Part shown: piece after piece, positions 1-8,236 of the stretch
Layout of the letters: every line of letters starts with the position of its first letter
Position numbering within the stretch: position 1 is the first letter of the stretch
Origin: Flagellimonas yonaguniensis
GTDB lineage: Bacteria; Bacteroidota; Bacteroidia; Flavobacteriales; Flavobacteriaceae
Assembly: GCF_029193885.1 (NCBI RefSeq)
Contig: NZ_JARFVB010000001.1
Coordinates: forward strand, 682,001-746,000
Direction of reading: 5' to 3'
DNA: 64,000 bases
The notes under the pieces: generated by a model
What the model was told of the DNA's origin: nothing
What the model saw: the letters and a program-made list of their open reading frames with translations, nothing else
The model's database searches: none
Program-made: the position numbers and the translations under genes

Positions 1-1277
1 GGAGTTCCGATTGGGATACCCATTTGGCGGTGCACTACACCCCTGGTCGAGGCTTCTTTGAGCAATATAGGGAGGATGACGATTTTGCAACCTATGGTCT
101 GGAGCCTATCACGGTAAATGGTGATTTGGTGGAGACCACAGATTTGATACGCCGCAGATGGTTGGACAATGATTTTTACGGAACCATTTTTTCAGCAACG
201 TATAACAGCGACAACTTGGAACTGATTATGGGAGGTGGTTATAACGAGTACAAAGGAGATCATTTCGGTGAGATTATCTGGGCCGAGTATGCCAGCAACA
301 GCGAAATCAGGGACAGATATTATGATGATACCTCCACCAAAACGGATTTCAACGTATACACCAAGGCCAATTATAAGTTGACTGACCAATGGTCTCTATT
401 TGGGGATGTGCAATACCGTGGCGTTACCTACGAGGCCAACGGTAATGATACAGGTCTGGTGGATGATTCATTCAACTTTTTTAACCCAAAAGCTGGGGTC
501 ACGTTTGATTTGAACCGCAACAACAATTTTTATTTCTCATATGCAAGGGCCAACAGGGAACCTAATCGCAACGATTACGAAAGTGGAAGCCCAAAACCTG
601 AAAAGCTCAACGATTTTGAATTGGGATGGCGATATGTTTCCCCGAGTTTTCAGTTGAATACCAATGTGTATTACATGCGCTATAAAGATCAGTTGGTCTT
701 GACAGGGGAATTGAACGATGTGGGTGCTCCGCTACGATCCAATGTAGGGGACAGTTACCGATTGGGTCTCGAAATCGAAGCGAATATCGACATTTCAAAT
801 TCGTTCCGATGGAGACCAAATATCGCCTTGAGCGATAACAAAAATCTTGATTTCTATTTTGAAAGGGACGGGATCCTTCAAGATTTGGGGAATACAAACA
901 TAGCCTATTCACCAGAATTGATTGCTGGCAATATCATTTCCTATATGCCCAATGCCAACTTTCAAGTGTCGTTGCTGTCCAAATTTGTGGGTAAACAATA
1001 TATGGGGAACATCGATTCCGAGACTTCCGTTTTGGATAGTTATACACAGACTGATTTCAATATTCAGTACACCATCAATATGAACTCTTTTATAAAGAGT
1101 ATTGAATTATCAGGTCTGGTAAATAACATTTTTGATTCGGACATTGTCTCCAACGGATATTTCTACACCTTTGATGATGATTATTCCAATCCAGGAACCA
1201 TTACGACAATCGAAGGTGCTGGATACTACCCGCAAGCTGGAATCAATTTTTTGATAGGGGCAACAGTTAATTTTTGA
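1..1277 (+). CDS. TonB-dependent receptor, C-terminal part (5' end outside window)
   Basis: The reading frame is open from base 3, so the start lies upstream of the window and about 425 codons are visible. The sequence alternates aromatic and polar residues, as in outer-membrane beta-barrel strands, and ends in a terminal phenylalanine (ATVNF), the usual barrel-insertion signal. Segments such as FNFFNPKAGVTFDL and GLVNNIFDSDIVSNGYFY match the last strands of Bacteroidota TonB-dependent receptors. Signal peptide, plug and any carboxypeptidase-like domain are not visible, so the substrate cannot be guessed. The next gene is convergent. Confidence 0.85.
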   Translation, partial: SSDWDTHLAVHYTPGRGFFEQYREDDDFATYGLEPITVNGDLVETTDLIRRRWLDNDFYGTIFSATYNSDNLELIMGGGYNEYKGDHFGEIIWAEYASNSEIRDRYYDDTSTKTDFNVYTKANYKLTDQWSLFGDVQYRGVTYEANGNDTGLVDDSFNFFNPKAGVTFDLNRNNNFYFSYARANREPNRNDYESGSPKPEKLNDFELGWRYVSPSFQLNTNVYYMRYKDQLVLTGELNDVGAPLRSNVGDSYRLGLEIEANIDISNSFRWRPNIALSDNKNLDFYFERDGILQDLGNTNIAYSPELIAGNIISYMPNANFQVSLLSKFVGKQYMGNIDSETSVLDSYTQTDFNIQYTINMNSFIKSIELSGLVNNIFDSDIVSNGYFYTFDDDYSNPGTITTIEGAGYYPQAGINFLIGATVNF

Positions 1278-1324
1278 TGATACTCAGATAAGGGTTCTGT
1301 GTTAATCGCAGGACCCTTGATGTA

Positions 1325-1759
1325 TCAATTGGAAATTATAACAGAGTTCCCGCTTTGGGTGGCCCTATAAGGAAGAAGGCCATAATATCTATTTCCATCA
1401 TCTGGCGTATTCCATAACTGTCCAGTAGTAAGTTCATAGGTATAGTCTTCGCAACTACAGACCACATTTTGCCCATCAATCGACATGGTGGAACAATTGT
1501 TGGGGGCGTGATTGGGACAACTGGCTTCCCAAGCCATAAAACCCGATCCGGTATTGATGACAAACGCCCCGCGAGTGCCTACACCGGTATTCCCCACATA
1601 AATTGGATTCAAAGGGTATTGTAGGTCGTTATATAACGGAAGGTTCAAATTAAGCTCAAATCGAAAACTGGCGTCGGGCAAGTAGGGATTTCCATAGGAG
1701 GTATCCGAGCTGCAAGACAAAATAAGCGCCAGAATCACAATGGCCCAGAAGTGCTTCAT
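1325..1759 (-). CDS. Rieske-like lipoprotein with altered cluster ligands
   Basis: This 144-residue protein has a lipoprotein signal peptide with lipobox LILSC (Cys16), so it is probably anchored in the periplasm or outer membrane. The ATG at 1759 was chosen over an upstream in-frame start because it places the signal peptide at the N terminus. The C-terminal half resembles a Rieske fold: CPNH (Cys81, His84), Cys89, then VVCSCED (Cys101, Cys103) and a closing strand PYRATQSGNSVIISN. A true Rieske site has CxH and CxxH. Here the first pair is CxxH and the final His is Glu104, so ordinary 2Fe-2S binding is doubtful. Function is unknown. It is divergent from greA. Confidence 0.6.
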   Translation of the reverse strand: MKHFWAIVILALILSCSSDTSYGNPYLPDASFRFELNLNLPLYNDLQYPLNPIYVGNTGVGTRGAFVINTGSGFMAWEASCPNHAPNNCSTMSIDGQNVVCSCEDYTYELTTGQLWNTPDDGNRYYGLLPYRATQSGNSVIISN

Positions 1760-1781
1760 AGTCAATGTTTGAATACGTTTC

Positions 1782-1815
1782 TTGGACAAAGTTGATGAAA
1801 ATTTACCTATATTTG
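1782..1815 (+). promoter_or_regulatory. Bacteroidota-type promoter of greA
   Basis: TTG at 1782-1784 is followed after 23 nt by TATATTTG at 1808-1815, which matches the -33/-7 consensus TTG and TAnnTTTG. The greA ATG lies about 130 nt downstream. No other gene could use it. Confidence 0.5.
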
Positions 1816-1945
1816 CGTTAAATCCTCGCAAAAATACCATGCAGGTCATTGGTATAGTTGAGGATTTTTCTATTTGTAGCGAAAGAGCACATTGGGGAAA
1901 TTTTTTGATTTTCTTCAATGCCCCTTTGTATTAAAAATTAACGAT

Positions 1946-2422
1946 ATGAGCAAAGTTTCTTACTATACACCCGAAGGATTAAAGAAGTTAAGGGACGAAT
2001 TGAATCACTTAAAAGATGTGGAGCGCCCCAAAGCCTCCCAGGCCATTGCCGAAGCAAGGGACAAAGGCGATCTTTCCGAGAACGCAGAATATGACGCGGC
2101 CAAAGAAGCCCAAGGTCTGTTGGAAATGAAAATTTCCAAAATGGAGGAAACCCTGGCCAATGCCCGTTTGATTGATGAATCGCAATTGGATACGTCCAAA
2201 ATCTTGGTGCTTTCCACCGTCAAACTTAAAAATCAGGCCAATGGTATGGAAATGAAATATACCTTGGTGGCAGAAAGTGAGGCAGACCTTAAAACAGGTA
2301 AGATTTCCGTGACATCCCCCATTGGAAAAGGATTATTGGGAAAAGAAGTTGGCGATGTGGCTGAGATCAAGGTGCCCAACGGAACCCTGAAATTTGAAAT
2401 TTTAGAGATCACACGAGAGTAA
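1946..2422 (+). CDS. greA: Transcription elongation factor GreA
   Basis: GreA enters the secondary channel of RNA polymerase and stimulates cleavage of backtracked transcripts. The 158-residue length is typical. The N-terminal coiled coil carries the conserved tip with acidic residues (EARDKGDLSENAEYDAAKE), and the C-terminal FKBP-like domain ends with VGDVAEIKVPNG. The ATG at 1946 gives the family-standard start MSKVSYYTPEG; an 18-codon upstream extension lacks family similarity. It is followed by a strong hairpin terminator, then the HIT gene. Confidence 0.95.
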   Translation: MSKVSYYTPEGLKKLRDELNHLKDVERPKASQAIAEARDKGDLSENAEYDAAKEAQGLLEMKISKMEETLANARLIDESQLDTSKILVLSTVKLKNQANGMEMKYTLVAESEADLKTGKISVTSPIGKGLLGKEVGDVAEIKVPNGTLKFEILEITRE

Positions 2423-2445
2423 CAGTAACTAAATTGGTTATATTT

Positions 2446-2476
2446 AATCCCGTTGAAAAACGGGATTTTTTATTTT
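2446..2476 (+). terminator. Rho-independent terminator after greA
   Basis: A 9-bp stem (2446-2454 with 2459-2467, AATCCCGTT/AACGGGATT) closes a GAAA tetraloop and is followed by a T-rich run. It sits 24 nt after the greA stop. Confidence 0.8.
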
Positions 2477-2490
2477 AAAACCGAATCAAA

Positions 2491-2883
2491 ATGGCCAGTA
2501 TATTCACTAAAATCATCAATGGGGACATACCTTCATACAAAATTGCAGAGGATGATGACAACTATGCTTTTTTGGACATCAACCCAAATTCCAAAGGACA
2601 TACCTTGTGCGTTCCAAAAAAAGAGGTGGATAAGATCATGGACCTTGATGAGGAATCTTATACAAAACTGATGGCTTTTTCAAGAAAAGTGGGACTTGCC
2701 ATAGAAAAGGCTGTGCCCTGTAAACGTGTGGGAATGTCGGTAATAGGATTGGAAGTGCCCCATGTGCATGTACATCTTATACCACTTCAAAGTATGGCCA
2801 ATGCCACATTTCAGCATAAGGAAGAATTGACCAAAGAGGAGTTCGAAAGTGTTGCCGAACAAATCCGGTCCTGTCTTAATTAA
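2491..2883 (+). CDS. HIT family nucleotide-binding hydrolase
   Basis: This 130-residue protein carries the histidine triad HVHVHLIP (His91, His93, His95). HIT proteins hydrolyse or transfer phosphoramidate-linked nucleotides such as AMP-lysine or AMP-NH2; the middle His of the triad is the usual nucleophile. The N-terminal IFTKIINGDIPSYKI is the standard HINT-branch opening. The next gene downstream is convergent, and the two reading frames overlap by 8 bp at their ends. The physiological substrate cannot be told from sequence. Confidence 0.93.
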   Translation: MASIFTKIINGDIPSYKIAEDDDNYAFLDINPNSKGHTLCVPKKEVDKIMDLDEESYTKLMAFSRKVGLAIEKAVPCKRVGMSVIGLEVPHVHVHLIPLQSMANATFQHKEELTKEEFESVAEQIRSCLN

Positions 2884-3226
2884 AGCCTTCTAGGTAAAAA
2901 TACACACCAGCCGCCACCAAACATAGTATCAAAACAAGAATAATAAAGAAAAGCATCGTAAACCGTACGGCAGTTCTGTCCGGTTTAACTAGTTTATTGT
3001 AGTATTCAAAAACCCGCTCAATATCGGGTGTCCAGTCCACAGGATAAATGATCGATCTGCATTTTTTACATTTTATTTCATTGGTGACCACACCTGTGAT
3101 CCTGTGGTACAGTGCGTTAAAAGTGTGTTTTTGGTAAAACGTAATCTTAAGTTCCTGATTAAAACATTTAGGGCAGTTGTTGGTAATATCAGCTTCTTGG
3201 ATTACAAGTTGTTTTTCCTTGGCCAT
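2876..3226 (-). CDS. Small membrane protein with zinc-ribbon cysteines
   Basis: The 116-residue protein has two CxxC pairs (Cys18/Cys21 and Cys53/Cys56), which suggest a zinc ribbon, and one C-terminal membrane helix at about residues 88-111. No enzymatic domain is recognised. It is transcribed just downstream of the histidine kinase, with a 9-nt gap, so the two are probably one operon. The end overlaps the HIT gene by 8 bp on the opposite strand. A regulatory or scaffold role at the inner membrane is only a guess. Confidence 0.7.
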   Translation of the reverse strand: MAKEKQLVIQEADITNNCPKCFNQELKITFYQKHTFNALYHRITGVVTNEIKCKKCRSIIYPVDWTPDIERVFEYYNKLVKPDRTAVRFTMLFFIILVLILCLVAAGVYFYLEGFN

Positions 3227-3235
3227 AATTCCATT

Positions 3236-4381
3236 TTATAGTGCTCGTAGGGAAATCTGCATGATAGTTCCTTCTTTACTGGACGAAAATACTTTAATTT
3301 TTCCTTTATGGTACTCCTCAACGATTCTTTTTACCAACGAAAGCCCTAATCCCCAGCCTCTTTGTTTGGATGTGACCCCCGGATTGAAAATGTTTTGAAA
3401 ATCACTTTTGTGTATGCCGTGGCCGGTATCCGATACCAGAATATGGATGTTTTGTCCCTTTTTTTCAATTTGGATGGCAATGTTGCCCTTGCCCTTCATG
3501 GCATCGATACCATTTTTAACAAGGTTTTCAATGCTCCAGTTGTACAAGGGAGGGTTCATCAGAACACGGGCCTCCTCAACATTGGAGCTAAAGGAAAAAT
3601 GTACCAATTTGGAACTGCGTTGCTTTAGGTAGTCGTAAGCTTTTTTGGTTTCGGCCACGATATCGTGTTCCCGTAATTCGGGAACCGAGCCAATTTTTGA
3701 AAAGCGCTCTGTAATGGTTTGCAAACGGTCAATGTCCTTTGCGATCTCTTGGGTGACTTCGGGGTTGATGTTCTCCGATTTCAACAGTTCGTTCCATCCC
3801 AAAAGAGAGGTAAGGGGCGTGCCTATTTGATGTGCCGTTTCCTTGGCCATGCCTGCCCAGAGCTTGTTCTGTTCCGATGCCTTGTTGGTACGGAAGAAAA
3901 AGAAGATCACTGCTCCGAACAAGAAAATAATCAATAGTAGTGCCAGTGGATAATATTTTAATTTATTCAATACTTCGGAGTTGCCGTAGTATAAGGTTTC
4001 CAATAGTTCCTCTTCCTGTATGATTTCTATGGGGTCGTTTTCATTCCTGAACTGCGCGATTTTTTTTTGGATGTATGCGCTGTCCGCAACTTTGTCTTCG
4101 GGAATGTTGTGGGTTTTGTACGATCCCTCTTCGTTAACCAAGATCATGGGGGTCGAGGTGTTGTTGCCCAGCACTTTTAGGGTAAGGTTGCCCAGTTCCT
4201 GATCTACTGAGGATTGAATCAGTTCCAACTGGGCCGTGGCCCATATTTCCATTTTAAGGCGTTCCTCCTCTTTGAATTTTTTAAAAAAACTATTGGTGTT
4301 CCATAAAATAAGACTCACAATGATGAATGCCGAAATCAGCATTATAATATTGGAAGTTTTCCTTTTTGGACTAAAGTTCAT
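3236..4381 (-). CDS. Orphan membrane sensor histidine kinase
   Basis: The 381-residue kinase has a membrane helix at residues 11-27, an extracytoplasmic loop of about 115 residues, a second helix at 144-163, a HisKA domain with HQIGTPLTSLLGW (His184), and an HATPase domain with N-box NLVKNGIDAM, G1 box DTGHGI and GWGLGLSLV. No HAMP domain is evident between helix 2 and the HisKA domain. No response regulator lies nearby; the only partner is the small zinc-ribbon membrane protein 9 nt downstream. The stimulus is unknown. Confidence 0.9.
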   Translation of the reverse strand: MNFSPKRKTSNIIMLISAFIIVSLILWNTNSFFKKFKEEERLKMEIWATAQLELIQSSVDQELGNLTLKVLGNNTSTPMILVNEEGSYKTHNIPEDKVADSAYIQKKIAQFRNENDPIEIIQEEELLETLYYGNSEVLNKLKYYPLALLLIIFLFGAVIFFFFRTNKASEQNKLWAGMAKETAHQIGTPLTSLLGWNELLKSENINPEVTQEIAKDIDRLQTITERFSKIGSVPELREHDIVAETKKAYDYLKQRSSKLVHFSFSSNVEEARVLMNPPLYNWSIENLVKNGIDAMKGKGNIAIQIEKKGQNIHILVSDTGHGIHKSDFQNIFNPGVTSKQRGWGLGLSLVKRIVEEYHKGKIKVFSSSKEGTIMQISLRAL

Positions 4382-4470
4382 TGGCGGTCAAATTCTTTTT
4401 AAAGATAGGTAATTGGAAAACATGTTGATAGTTAGTTGAAATAACGGATGCCATTGGATTTCATTTTATG

Positions 4471-4478
4471 TACTTTTG
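4471..4478 (+). promoter_or_regulatory. -7 box upstream of the DUF3127 gene
   Basis: TACTTTTG matches TAnnTTTG and lies 24 nt before the ATG at 4503. No TTG stands at the standard upstream spacing, so only the -7 element is supported. Confidence 0.4.
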
Positions 4479-4502
4479 ATTTTCAACAAAAATTAACATT
4501 GC

Positions 4503-4880
4503 ATGGAAGTTCAGGGAAGAATCAAAATGATAGATGAAACCAAAACATACGGTAACAACGGTTTCAGAAAAAGAGAGGTGGTCGTAACTACCGAAGAACA
4601 ATATCCACAACATATATTGGTTGAGTTTGTGCAGGATAAATGCGATTTGCTGAATAACTACAGCGTAGGGCAAATGGTAAAGATCAGCATCAATTTAAGA
4701 GGAAGGGAATGGGTTAACCCTCAAGGAGAGACCAAATATTTTAATTCCATCCAGGGATGGAGAATCGAGAACCTGCAGTCCGAACCTGCTGCGGACAATA
4801 TGCCTCCCGTTCCACCAATGGAAGCTTTTGAGCCTGCGGACGACCTTAACGAGGAAGATCATGATGATTTGCCTTTTTAA
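4503..4880 (+). CDS. DUF3127 domain protein (OB-fold-like)
   Basis: The 125-residue protein matches the DUF3127 family common in Bacteroidota: an opening MEVQGRIKMIDETKTYG, central FVQDKCDLLNNYSVGQ and REWVNPQGETKYFNSIQGW. The domain looks like an OB fold related to single-strand DNA-binding proteins, and the acidic tail (DDLNEEDHDDLPF) resembles the SSB C-terminal tip that recruits partners. A role in nucleic-acid binding is an inference. It stands alone, with its own promoter box and a terminator. Confidence 0.8.
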   Translation: MEVQGRIKMIDETKTYGNNGFRKREVVVTTEEQYPQHILVEFVQDKCDLLNNYSVGQMVKISINLRGREWVNPQGETKYFNSIQGWRIENLQSEPAADNMPPVPPMEAFEPADDLNEEDHDDLPF

Positions 4881-4919
4881 TTGAGCTGAGCAGCATATAG
4901 AAATAGAATTAACAAAGAA

Positions 4920-4952
4920 AATCCGAACTTAAAGTTCGGATTTTCTTGTTTT
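4920..4952 (+). terminator. Hairpin terminator after the DUF3127 gene
   Basis: AATCCGAAC (4920-4928) pairs with GTTCGGATT (4934-4942) over a 5-nt loop and is followed by TTCTTGTTTT. Confidence 0.75.
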
Positions 4953-4985
4953 AAACCGGATTTGTATTTTTAGGAAAAATTATCA

Positions 4986-5636
4986 TTGCAACACACACCT
5001 TTACATTTTTTGAACAAGAAACTGGAGTTTCCTCCTGTAGATACCGCTAGTGAAGATGGTTTACTAGCTGTAGGGGGCGATTTATCTCCTGAAAGATTGT
5101 TGTTGGCCTACAAAAATGGCATTTTCCCTTGGTTCAATGATGATTCCTTGATTCTTTGGTGGGCACCGGACCCGCGGATGATTCTACATCCCAATAAAGT
5201 CAAGGTTTCCAAAAGCATGCGAAAAGTGATTCGCGATGGTGCTTTTACCCTAACCAAGAACACGTGCTTTGAACAGGTAATGGACTATTGCGCCCAGATT
5301 GAGCGAAAAGGCCAGGACGGCACATGGATAACGCCGGAAATGAAGACAGCCTATATGAACTTGTACAAAAAAGGGCATGCGAAGTCATTCGAAGTTTGGG
5401 AAGATGGTGAACTCGTAGGTGGATTGTACGGTGTTGATTTGGGCCATGTTTTCTGCGGAGAGAGCATGTTCAGTTTACGGCCAAATGCATCGAAATTCGC
5501 ATTCATAGAAATGGCGCGGGAATTTGGGGAAAAAGGATACAAAATCATCGATTGCCAAGTCCATACCGATCATTTGGAGAGCATGGGTGCTGAACTCATT
5601 CCACGAAAAGACTTTTTAGAGATCTTACAACGATAA
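4986..5636 (+). CDS. aat: Leucyl/phenylalanyl-tRNA-protein transferase
   Basis: Aat attaches Leu or Phe to N-terminal Arg or Lys of proteins and so feeds the N-degron pathway. The 216-residue protein has all the family blocks: FPPVDTASEDGLLAVGGDLS, GIFPWF, WWAPDPRMIL, GESMFSL, and the C-terminal IDCQVHTDHLESMGAELIPR. No ATG exists between the upstream in-frame stop (4971) and this conserved N terminus. The start is therefore TTG at 4986, with AGGAAAAA 8-9 nt upstream acting as an unusually clear ribosome-binding site. The gene end overlaps the convergent DUF2490 gene by 12 bp. Confidence 0.93.
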   Translation: MQHTPLHFLNKKLEFPPVDTASEDGLLAVGGDLSPERLLLAYKNGIFPWFNDDSLILWWAPDPRMILHPNKVKVSKSMRKVIRDGAFTLTKNTCFEQVMDYCAQIERKGQDGTWITPEMKTAYMNLYKKGHAKSFEVWEDGELVGGLYGVDLGHVFCGESMFSLRPNASKFAFIEMAREFGEKGYKIIDCQVHTDHLESMGAELIPRKDFLEILQR

Positions 5637-6314
5637 TTGCACGCTTGTCAATATGAAAAGAATGTTTTGTGGCAGGTTGGAGTTATAATCTTCCATTCTA
5701 TATTCCATTCCCATTTGAAATTTGACCCCTACATTTAGTTGCCAACCTATCTGTGCAGAAAGTCTTGTGTCATACTGTGGGGCATTGTCTTTGGCCACAC
5801 TCAAAAGATTTTCAAAACTGCCCACAAAATAGGGTTCCCCAAGGTCTACTTCTTCGCCCATTAAAGGGAAGTCCATGGCAAAGCGATAACGAAATCTGTG
5901 AATGGTAAGCGAGTTGGTAATGCGTTCCTCGGTTCGTACCCTGTGTCCAAAACGTACAGCCAAGGGCTTATGGGTAATGTTGTACTGTTGGGTAAGTCGC
6001 AGTTCATTTTCCTTGTGCTCAAAATTGCTTCTGAATCTGTACTGGATTCCCAAGGCAATACTTTGGTTGTCCCTTATTTTAAGTTTGGAAAAGTGGGCAA
6101 GATCCAACTGCCTTCCTTTTAAGGTAAGTTCCTCATCATCATAGATGTAATTTCGGTTGGCCACGGAAAAATTGTGTGAGTACGTACCAGCGACCCTGTA
6201 ATTGACGGCAATTTGTGGTTGCCAATAACCAGTAAGGTTTTCTTGGGCGTGAACGTTGCCCATCAATAATAAAAGGAAAAAAAATGGAAACCACTTAGTA
6301 GAGTACATGGTCAT
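5625..6314 (-). CDS. DUF2490 family outer-membrane beta-barrel protein
   Basis: The 229-residue protein has a signal peptide ending at VHAQ, then amphipathic strands with the DUF2490 pattern (GYWQPQIAVNYRVAG, RLTQQYNITHKPLAVRFGHRVRTE split over strands). It is predicted to be an outer-membrane porin-like barrel of unknown substrate. It overlaps the upstream gene by 20 bp (6295-6314), and that gene in turn overlaps tag, so the three are probably one transcript. ATG at 6314 or 6308 are both possible. Confidence 0.75.
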   Translation of the reverse strand: MTMYSTKWFPFFFLLLLMGNVHAQENLTGYWQPQIAVNYRVAGTYSHNFSVANRNYIYDDEELTLKGRQLDLAHFSKLKIRDNQSIALGIQYRFRSNFEHKENELRLTQQYNITHKPLAVRFGHRVRTEERITNSLTIHRFRYRFAMDFPLMGEEVDLGEPYFVGSFENLLSVAKDNAPQYDTRLSAQIGWQLNVGVKFQMGMEYRMEDYNSNLPQNILFILTSVQLSL

Positions 6315-6876
6315 AACTTGGTGGGAAAGATTTGCGAAGACGTATCAGTTGCCCTTCTGAGTCGAAAAGGGCTTCATATTCTTGGAACTCTTTGTCTTTT
6401 TTGGCAGAAAACACCAATTCGTACTTTACTTCAGGTAAGATCAGGTTTTGAAAAGCATTGTGTAAGGTTTCTTCTGTGGTCTGCCCCTCTTGAATGGAAT
6501 ATTGTTGCTGCATTTTTTTTACCCGGGGCTTTGCATGATTTTTCTCGAGGTAATACATGATGGAGGCCCAAGTATCATTTGGAATGTCCCTTTCCTTTAT
6601 TTTGAATTCCACATCTTCCAAAGAACCATTTTTGTTGAACTCCACGCTGTAGTGCAACCTTCCTTTTTTAAACTTTGCCTCGAAAGTTTTTTTGGCGCTG
6701 TCCGTTTCTTGGTAAAAACGTACCCTTTTGGCATCTTCCAAATAATCCTGAATCAGCGAATAGGATTTGTTTGGAAACTCATCTTTGTCTATTCGGGATT
6801 CCCGCTCGTACTTGTTTTGCGCATGGGATATCTGCACAATGCCAAGAAGCAATAAAAGAATGAGATTACACTTCAT
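6295..6876 (-). CDS. Secreted protein of unknown function, PepSY-like
   Basis: This 193-residue protein has a clear signal peptide (MKCNLILLLLLGIVQISHAQ). The mature part is charged, with strand-turn-strand segments such as KKTFEAKFKKGRLHYSVEFN and a second weakly similar half (YELVFSAKKDKEFQEYEALF). The pattern recalls duplicated PepSY-like periplasmic domains, but the match is weak. It overlaps tag by 11 bp at its start and the DUF2490 gene by 20 bp at its end, indicating translational coupling in one operon. Confidence 0.65.
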   Translation of the reverse strand: MKCNLILLLLLGIVQISHAQNKYERESRIDKDEFPNKSYSLIQDYLEDAKRVRFYQETDSAKKTFEAKFKKGRLHYSVEFNKNGSLEDVEFKIKERDIPNDTWASIMYYLEKNHAKPRVKKMQQQYSIQEGQTTEETLHNAFQNLILPEVKYELVFSAKKDKEFQEYEALFDSEGQLIRLRKSFPPSYDHVLY

Positions 6877-7429
6877 GGTACCTAAAACAGTTCACTTCGT
6901 GATCGTTTACCATGCCCGTCGCTTGCATATGGGCGTAAATTACTGTGCTTCCCACAAACTTGAATCCTCTTTTTTTCAAATCTTTGCTGATGGTATCCGA
7001 TAATGCTGTTGTGGCCGGAGCATTTTTATAGTTTGCCCATTCATTTTTGATGGGTTCATTATCCACAAAGCCCCAAATATATTTGCTAAAGCTGCTAAAT
7101 TCTTTCTGAATTTCCATAAATGCTTTTGCGTTGGAAACCGTAGCGTTTACTTTTAATTTGTTTCTGATGATGCCAGGGTCTTGCAAGAGCATGTTAATCT
7201 TGGATTGATCGTAGTTGGCAATCTTTTTATAGTCAAAATGATCAAATGCCTTCCTGAAATTTTCACGTTTTCTTAATACGGTAATCCAGCTCAGGCCTGC
7301 CTGGAAGGTCTCCAAAATCAAAAATTCGAATAAGGTGGCATCGTCCTTTACGGGAACGCCCCATTCCTCGTCGTGATAGGCCTCGTAAAGGGTGTCGCCT
7401 ACGCACCACCCACATCTGTGTTTGTCCAT
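6866..7429 (-). CDS. tag: DNA-3-methyladenine glycosylase I
   Basis: Tag removes 3-methyladenine from alkylated DNA as the first step of base excision repair. The 187-residue protein shows MDKHRCGWC, YHDEEWGVP, FEFLILETFQAGLSW and the C-terminal MVNDHEVNCFRYHEV. Cys6, His19 and the C-terminal His and Cys correspond to the zinc site of this family. The ATG at 7429 fits the family start better than the upstream one at 7468; 7435 is also possible. It is probably the first gene of the tag-PepSY-like-DUF2490 operon. Confidence 0.92.
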   Translation of the reverse strand: MDKHRCGWCVGDTLYEAYHDEEWGVPVKDDATLFEFLILETFQAGLSWITVLRKRENFRKAFDHFDYKKIANYDQSKINMLLQDPGIIRNKLKVNATVSNAKAFMEIQKEFSSFSKYIWGFVDNEPIKNEWANYKNAPATTALSDTISKDLKKRGFKFVGSTVIYAHMQATGMVNDHEVNCFRYHEV

Positions 7430-7446
7430 AACCATCCGTTTTGCAT

Positions 7447-7454
7447 CAAAAATA
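7447..7454 (-). promoter_or_regulatory. -7 box upstream of tag
   Basis: On the minus strand the sequence reads TATTTTTG, matching TAnnTTTG, 18 nt before the tag start at 7429. No TTG lies at the standard spacing. Confidence 0.35.
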
Positions 7455-7549
7455 AGGGAAAAACACAAGAGTTAATTGAAAGTTAAAGTGTTACAGTTTA
7501 ATAGTAATACTTTTATATTCGCGAGATTGAGTTTTAAAAGTGGTGTAAA

Positions 7550-8236
7550 ATGGATTTATTGATGCAATCCCTTAAAATAGGAGTGAACGAAAAGCTTTAT
7601 ATAAAAGACCCCGAGTCTTCGACCTTGGGCAAGAACATTGTTGAGCAAAGTATCTTGATGATCGATGAAATGGGGTTTGAAGGTTTCACATTTAAGAAAT
7701 TGGGTGTGGAAATCAATTCCAATGAAAGTTCCATTTATCGCTATTTTGAGAATAAACATAAGCTGTTGCTCTATTTGGCCACTTGGTATTGGGGGTGGAT
7801 GGAATACCGCATGGTGTTTGCCACAAATGGTATCTCCGACCCTATGAAAAAATTGGAAAAGGGAGTTGAGATTCTTACTCAAAATGTGGAGGAGGACAGT
7901 TCCATAACGCATGTGAACGAAGTGGTCTTGAATAGGCTCATCATCAATGAATATTCAAAATCCTATTTGGTCAAAGAAATCAACCAAGAAAGCAAGGATG
8001 GCTATTTTGTCGTCTGCAAAAGATTGGTCAACCGTTTGAGTGATATGATTTCGGCTGTGGACGAAAACTATGCCTATCCCATAAGCTTGGCCAGCAATGT
8101 GCTGGAGGGTTCATTGCATCAGCATTTTTTAAAAACACATTTCCCAACACTTACAAACTGTAACGAAAAAGTTACCCCTACGGAATTTTTTACGGATCTC
8201 ATATTCCGGACACTAAATAAAAAAGAGAATGGCTAA
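7550..8236 (+). CDS. TetR/AcrR-family regulator of the adjacent exporter
   Basis: The 228-residue protein has an N-terminal TetR-type helix-turn-helix (about residues 24-70: SILMIDEMGFEGFTFKKLG, then SSIYRYFENKHKLLLYL) and an all-helical ligand domain. Its stop overlaps the start of the ABC gene by 8 bp, so it heads the ABC-HlyD-TolC operon and probably represses it. The ligand domain is not similar enough to a known group to name an inducer. Confidence 0.88.
   Translation: MDLLMQSLKIGVNEKLYIKDPESSTLGKNIVEQSILMIDEMGFEGFTFKKLGVEINSNESSIYRYFENKHKLLLYLATWYWGWMEYRMVFATNGISDPMKKLEKGVEILTQNVEEDSSITHVNEVVLNRLIINEYSKSYLVKEINQESKDGYFVVCKRLVNRLSDMISAVDENYAYPISLASNVLEGSLHQHFLKTHFPTLTNCNEKVTPTEFFTDLIFRTLNKKENG

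Noticed and set aside
1892..1945. N-terminal extension of greA by 18 codons
   Set aside because: The ATG at 1946 gives the conserved GreA start, and the extension has no similarity to the family.
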